DNA from: JAIQFL01 sp035295745
GTDB taxonomy: Bacteria; Acidobacteriota; Terriglobia; Bryobacterales; Bryobacteraceae
Length of the DNA: 64,000 bases
Assembly (NCBI GenBank): GCA_035295745.1
Contig: DATGIL010000055.1
Span: 62,001-126,000 of the forward strand
Direction of reading: 5' to 3'
The notes beneath the pieces were generated by a model. The model did no database searches, was not told where the DNA came from, and saw only the letters and a program-made list of their open reading frames with translations. Below are positions 63,753-64,000 of this stretch, piece by piece (the first letter of the stretch is position 1; each line of letters opens with the position of its first letter). Position numbers and translations under genes: made by a program.

Positions 63753-64000
63753 TCATTCTCGCGCCTTCGCCACAAAGACCGGGCGGTTGTACACCTGGCG
63801 GAAGGCTTCACCCGTTCGCTCTGCAGCCCACTGCTCCAAGTCGATGTCGCCCTCCGATTGCACTTGCACCAAAACCTCGCCGTCCATCAGACGGCACGCG
63901 ACGCTCTGGATCCGTTGCGCGTGCCCGCGCACCAGATTATCGGCCAGCCGCAGGATCGGAATCAACATCACGATCAAGCGCTTTTCGTCCGCCCCCAGTG
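63753..64000 (-). CDS. Exopolyphosphatase / Ppx-GppA phosphatase, C-terminal part
   Basis: The frame is open to the right edge of the window, so this is the last ~82 residues of a longer gene whose start lies outside. The sequence LGADEKRLIVMLIPILRLAD, then NLVRGHAQRIQSVACRLM and EQWAAERTGEAFRQVYNRPV fits the C-terminal helical/HD-like end of Ppx/GppA phosphatases. The family hydrolyses terminal phosphates from polyphosphate or pppGpp. The following CHAD gene supports the polyphosphate role. Confidence 0.8.
   Translation of the reverse strand, partial: LGADEKRLIVMLIPILRLADNLVRGHAQRIQSVACRLMDGEVLVQVQSEGDIDLEQWAAERTGEAFRQVYNRPVFVAKARE

Overview
The window reads as a GC-rich chromosome segment from a soil Acidobacteriota bacterium, most likely of the Bryobacterales/Solibacter type. 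The evidence is the set of lineage-typical families found together: two ADOP 'orphan' FtsX/MacB permeases, a TIGR03435 protein, a VWFA-related acidobacterial (TIGR03436) protein, ECF sigma factors next to Ser/Thr kinases with PD40 propellers, and many secreted proteins. This is inference from gene content; no rRNA or tRNA gene was seen.

Layout. 1-6.3 kb: frameshifted ADOP permease, ankyrin protein, a GATase-like protein without its catalytic Cys, polyphosphate kinase. 6.7-18.7 kb: VWFA protein, giant hybrid histidine kinase, cytochrome c, secreted protein, proline-pathway aldehyde dehydrogenase, second ADOP permease, SRPBCC protein. 18.7-24.1 kb: an accessory block in which a 5' region plus divergent ECF sigma gene is present twice, once intact beside a vanadium haloperoxidase and once decayed beside a frameshifted repeat protein. 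24.1-36.6 kb: Ser/Thr kinase, GyrI-like protein, an ECF sigma-DUF1835 fusion, GH31 enzyme, Kir channel, alpha/beta hydrolase, rhodanese and small ORFs. 36.6-42 kb: lipoprotein cytochrome, sigma-kinase operon, and a protein with an IQM-like motif. 42.4-47.4 kb: tightly coupled larC-metG-tatD-polyprenyl synthase. 47.4-52.4 kb: VapBC and Lhr helicase. 52.6-64 kb: secreted proteins, a galactokinase-symporter-oxidoreductase operon, YVTN propeller/TIGR03435 pair, M28 peptidase, GH71/99-like protein, and a Ppx/GppA-CHAD polyphosphate pair cut by the right edge.

Non-coding structure is the most unusual part. Family B is five copies of a ~50-nt double hairpin whose stems vary in a compensated way; four copies sit within 20 nt after a stop codon, in the direction of that gene, usually followed by a T run. 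Family A is a set of GC-rich REP-like repeats, including two 130-nt copies, confined to three gaps between convergent genes. A dozen genes carry a TAnnnT box 5-9 nt before the start codon, which suggests widespread leaderless transcription and helped choose starts.
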